The translations under genes and the position numbers were made by a program. Under the pieces are notes generated by a model that was not told the origin of the DNA, searched no databases, and saw only the letters and a list, made by a program, of their open reading frames with translations. A stretch of DNA of 34,167 bases. It comes from an uncultured Elioraea sp. Lineage in GTDB: Bacteria > Pseudomonadota > Alphaproteobacteria > Acetobacterales > Acetobacteraceae. Positions 32,649 to 34,167 of the stretch are shown piece by piece (position 1 is the first letter of the stretch; each line of letters begins with the position of its first letter). Location: assembly GCA_938010425.1 (NCBI GenBank), contig CALLUO010000078.1, forward strand, positions 1 to 34,167, written 5' to 3'.

Positions 32649-33230
32649 TCAGCGCTGCGGCACGACCTCAGTCGGCTCCGGCACGGCGCGCCCCTCGCGG
32701 CGCGCCCTTTCCATCGCCTCTTCGACGGCGCGGTTGAGATCGGTTTGCGTGCAGAGGCCAAGCAGCACTGGGTCGCGCGGTTTGATGTTGGCGCTGTTCC
32801 AGTGCGTCTTGTCGCGCACTTTTTGCACCGTCTCCTTTGTCGTGCCAAGGAGGGCGCAGATTTGCGCATCCGACAGCACTGGATGATGGCGCAGCAAGAA
32901 AGCGATGGCGTCGGGCTTGTCCTGCCGCTTTGCGACCGGCGTATAGCGCCCACCCTTGCCCTTGGTCTTCGACTTGGGCAGCACCACAGTGCTCGGCGCG
33001 AGCTGGAGCCGCGCGGTCGGGTCCTTTTCGCAGCGCGAAATTTCTTCGCGTGTGAGCTGTCCGTTGGCGATGGGGTCAAGCCCGACGATACCGACCGCCG
33101 CATCCCCGTCCGCGATCGCCTGCACCTCCAGCGGGTGCATGCCGCAGAACTCGGCAATTTGCTCGAAGGTGAGCGACGTGTTCTCGATCAGCCAGACGGC
33201 TGTCGCCTTCGGCATCAGAGGCAGGGTCAT
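32649..33230 (-). CDS. trcR: Cell-cycle transcriptional regulator TrcR (DUF1013)
   Basis: A 193-residue protein of the DUF1013 family, restricted to alphaproteobacteria as far as I know and described in Caulobacter as the transcription regulator TrcR. It begins MTLPLMPKATAVWLIENTSL, then TFEQIAEFCGMHPLEVQAIA (a helix-turn-helix-like block), GIVGLDPIANGQLTREEI, HHPVLSDAQICALLGTTKET (a second helical DNA-binding-like block) and THWNSANIKPRDPVLLGLC. ATG 33230 fits the family start; an extension to 33272 is not conserved in style. It precedes the srfB-like gene on the same strand by 76 bases, so partial readthrough is possible, but as a core gene it is probably expressed alone. Confidence 0.88.
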   Translation of the reverse strand: MTLPLMPKATAVWLIENTSLTFEQIAEFCGMHPLEVQAIADGDAAVGIVGLDPIANGQLTREEISRCEKDPTARLQLAPSTVVLPKSKTKGKGGRYTPVAKRQDKPDAIAFLLRHHPVLSDAQICALLGTTKETVQKVRDKTHWNSANIKPRDPVLLGLCTQTDLNRAVEEAMERARREGRAVPEPTEVVPQR

Positions 33231-33249
33231 GGTCGTATCCTCATGGCGC

Positions 33250-33263
33250 GGCAGTCCACTGCC
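33250..33263. promoter_or_regulatory. 14-base palindrome upstream of trcR
   Basis: GGCAGT-CC-ACTGCC is a perfect inverted repeat with six-base arms, 20 bases before the trcR ATG. It sits where an operator or a 5'-UTR hairpin would act. A second, imperfect repeat (CTTGT-CCCC / GGGG-ACAAG, about 33273-33301) lies just beyond it. Binding factor unknown. Confidence 0.35.
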
Positions 33264-33336
33264 TGCGCCCATCTTGTCCCCCGGAACATAGGGGAAACAA
33301 GGACGGGGTCAACCATGGCGCGTCGCCGGCCGGGTT

Positions 33337-34167
33337 TCAGGAGGTGAAGCGCACGCCCTCCGCCTCCAGACGCTGGCGCACCAGCGCCTTCGGCACCTTC
33401 CCGTACCCGGATTGCGGGAGCCTGTCCCAGACGACAACGCGCAGCGGCTGTTTGTAGCGCGCAATTCGGCCTTGTAGATGGGTCAGCACCTCCTCCGGCG
33501 TCAGTGTCATCCCCGGGCGGGGCACCACCGCCGCCACACCCGCCTCGCCCCACTTGGGATGGGGCAGGCCCACCACCGCCGCCTCCGCCACCGCCGGGTG
33601 GGTGAGGATCGCCTCCTCGACCTCGCGCGGATAGACATTCGATCCGCCGGAGATGTACATGTCCGACGCCCTGCCTGTGATGTAGAGAAAACCTCGCTCG
33701 TCCAAGTATCCAAGGTCGCCGGTGTGAAACCAGCCCCCAGCGAAGGCTTTGCGGTTGGCCTCTTCATTCTCGAAGTAGCCGGCGAACACAGCTGGGCCGC
33801 GCACGCAGATCTCTCCCGTTTGCCCGGGTGGTAGACGGTTGCCGGTCTCATCGAGAATGGCGATGTCCATGCCCGTGCGCGGCATGCCGCATGAGCCGAG
33901 GGGAAAGGACGGGTCATCCATTAGGCTGTGTTGGTCTGGGCGAAGCACAGTGATGTTCGCCGTCACCTCGCCGAGCCCAAAATATTGGGTGAGGCAGCCC
34001 AAACCCAGCTTGGCGAGAGCCCGCTTCTGGTCGGCCCGATACATCGGTGCCCCGGCGTACAGAAGATGTTTGAGAGAGGCGTGGTCGTGCGCATCGACCG
34101 CGGGGTGTTCGACCAGCATCGAGAGCATGGTTGGCACAACGAACATCGTCGTCACCCGGTGCTTCTC
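33337..34167 (-). CDS. Acyl-CoA synthetase (AMP-forming), C-terminal part (5' end outside window)
   Basis: The last 276 residues of an adenylate-forming enzyme that activates a carboxylic acid as acyl-AMP and then acyl-CoA. Motifs in order: FVVPTMLSMLVEH, LLYAGAPMYRADQKRAL, YFGLGEVTANITVL (the acyl/aromatic-pocket motif, normally YGxTE), GWFHTGDLGYLDERGFLYI with the ribose-binding aspartate, the hinge GRASDMYISGGSNVYPREVE, and the C-terminal catalytic lysine in SGYGKVPKALV. The YFGLGE form, as in medium/long-chain fatty acyl-CoA ligases of the FadD/DmdB type, does not fix the substrate. The frame is open to the right edge. Product intact as far as visible. Confidence 0.9.
   Translation of the reverse strand, partial: EKHRVTTMFVVPTMLSMLVEHPAVDAHDHASLKHLLYAGAPMYRADQKRALAKLGLGCLTQYFGLGEVTANITVLRPDQHSLMDDPSFPLGSCGMPRTGMDIAILDETGNRLPPGQTGEICVRGPAVFAGYFENEEANRKAFAGGWFHTGDLGYLDERGFLYITGRASDMYISGGSNVYPREVEEAILTHPAVAEAAVVGLPHPKWGEAGVAAVVPRPGMTLTPEEVLTHLQGRIARYKQPLRVVVWDRLPQSGYGKVPKALVRQRLEAEGVRFTS

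Overview
The window is a 34 kb, very GC-rich stretch of chromosome. Gene content and order (pyrC-plsY-dprA-topA, rpmG next to pleD, a DUF1013/TrcR gene) point to an alphaproteobacterium, probably Rhodospirillales/Acetobacteraceae. The genus cannot be fixed from the sequence alone.

Layout. 1-6.5 kb (+): a tightly packed housekeeping run of a dihydroorotase C-terminus (entering from the left), plsY, dprA, topA and an exported S41 protease. 6.6-8.3 kb: rpmG (+) facing a PleD-type diguanylate cyclase (-). 8.5-9.7 kb (+): a PmtA-like methyltransferase and an Hsp20 chaperone. 9.7-10.4 kb: no recognised gene. 10.4-11.9 kb: comM, whose start codon lies inside a long palindrome. 12.0-13.7 kb: a decayed phosphoenolpyruvate synthase gene with two nonsense codons, two frame changes and a large internal deletion. 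13.7-15.1 kb (-): an LctP-family lactate/glycolate permease.

15.2-32.6 kb is the region of most interest. Two convergent gene sets meet tail to tail near 20.65 kb. The plus-strand set encodes three tandem single-pass membrane proteins that look like paralogues of each other and resemble SrfA. They are followed by a small exported protein, an OmpA-type lipoprotein and two coiled-coil lipoproteins. The minus-strand set, read from 32.6 kb leftwards, encodes an SrfB-type actin/Hsp70-fold ATPase, an SrfC-type large GTPase, a single-pass membrane protein with a helical tail, an exported von Willebrand A protein, an ABC ATPase, an FtsX/LolC-like permease and an exported formylglycine-generating-enzyme-fold protein. 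Nearly every junction in the minus set overlaps or is only a few bases long, which argues for one transcription unit. My inference is that the two sets build one envelope-spanning machine: cytoplasmic ATPase plus GTPase, inner-membrane SrfA-like subunits and an ABC transporter, and periplasmic or outer-membrane lipoproteins. Enterobacterial srfABC genes are known, but their biochemical role is unsettled and this extended form is not a system I recognise as characterised.

32.6-34.2 kb (-): a TrcR/DUF1013 regulator and the C-terminal part of an acyl-CoA synthetase that runs off the right edge. I saw no tRNA, rRNA, CRISPR array, intact insertion sequence or phage gene.
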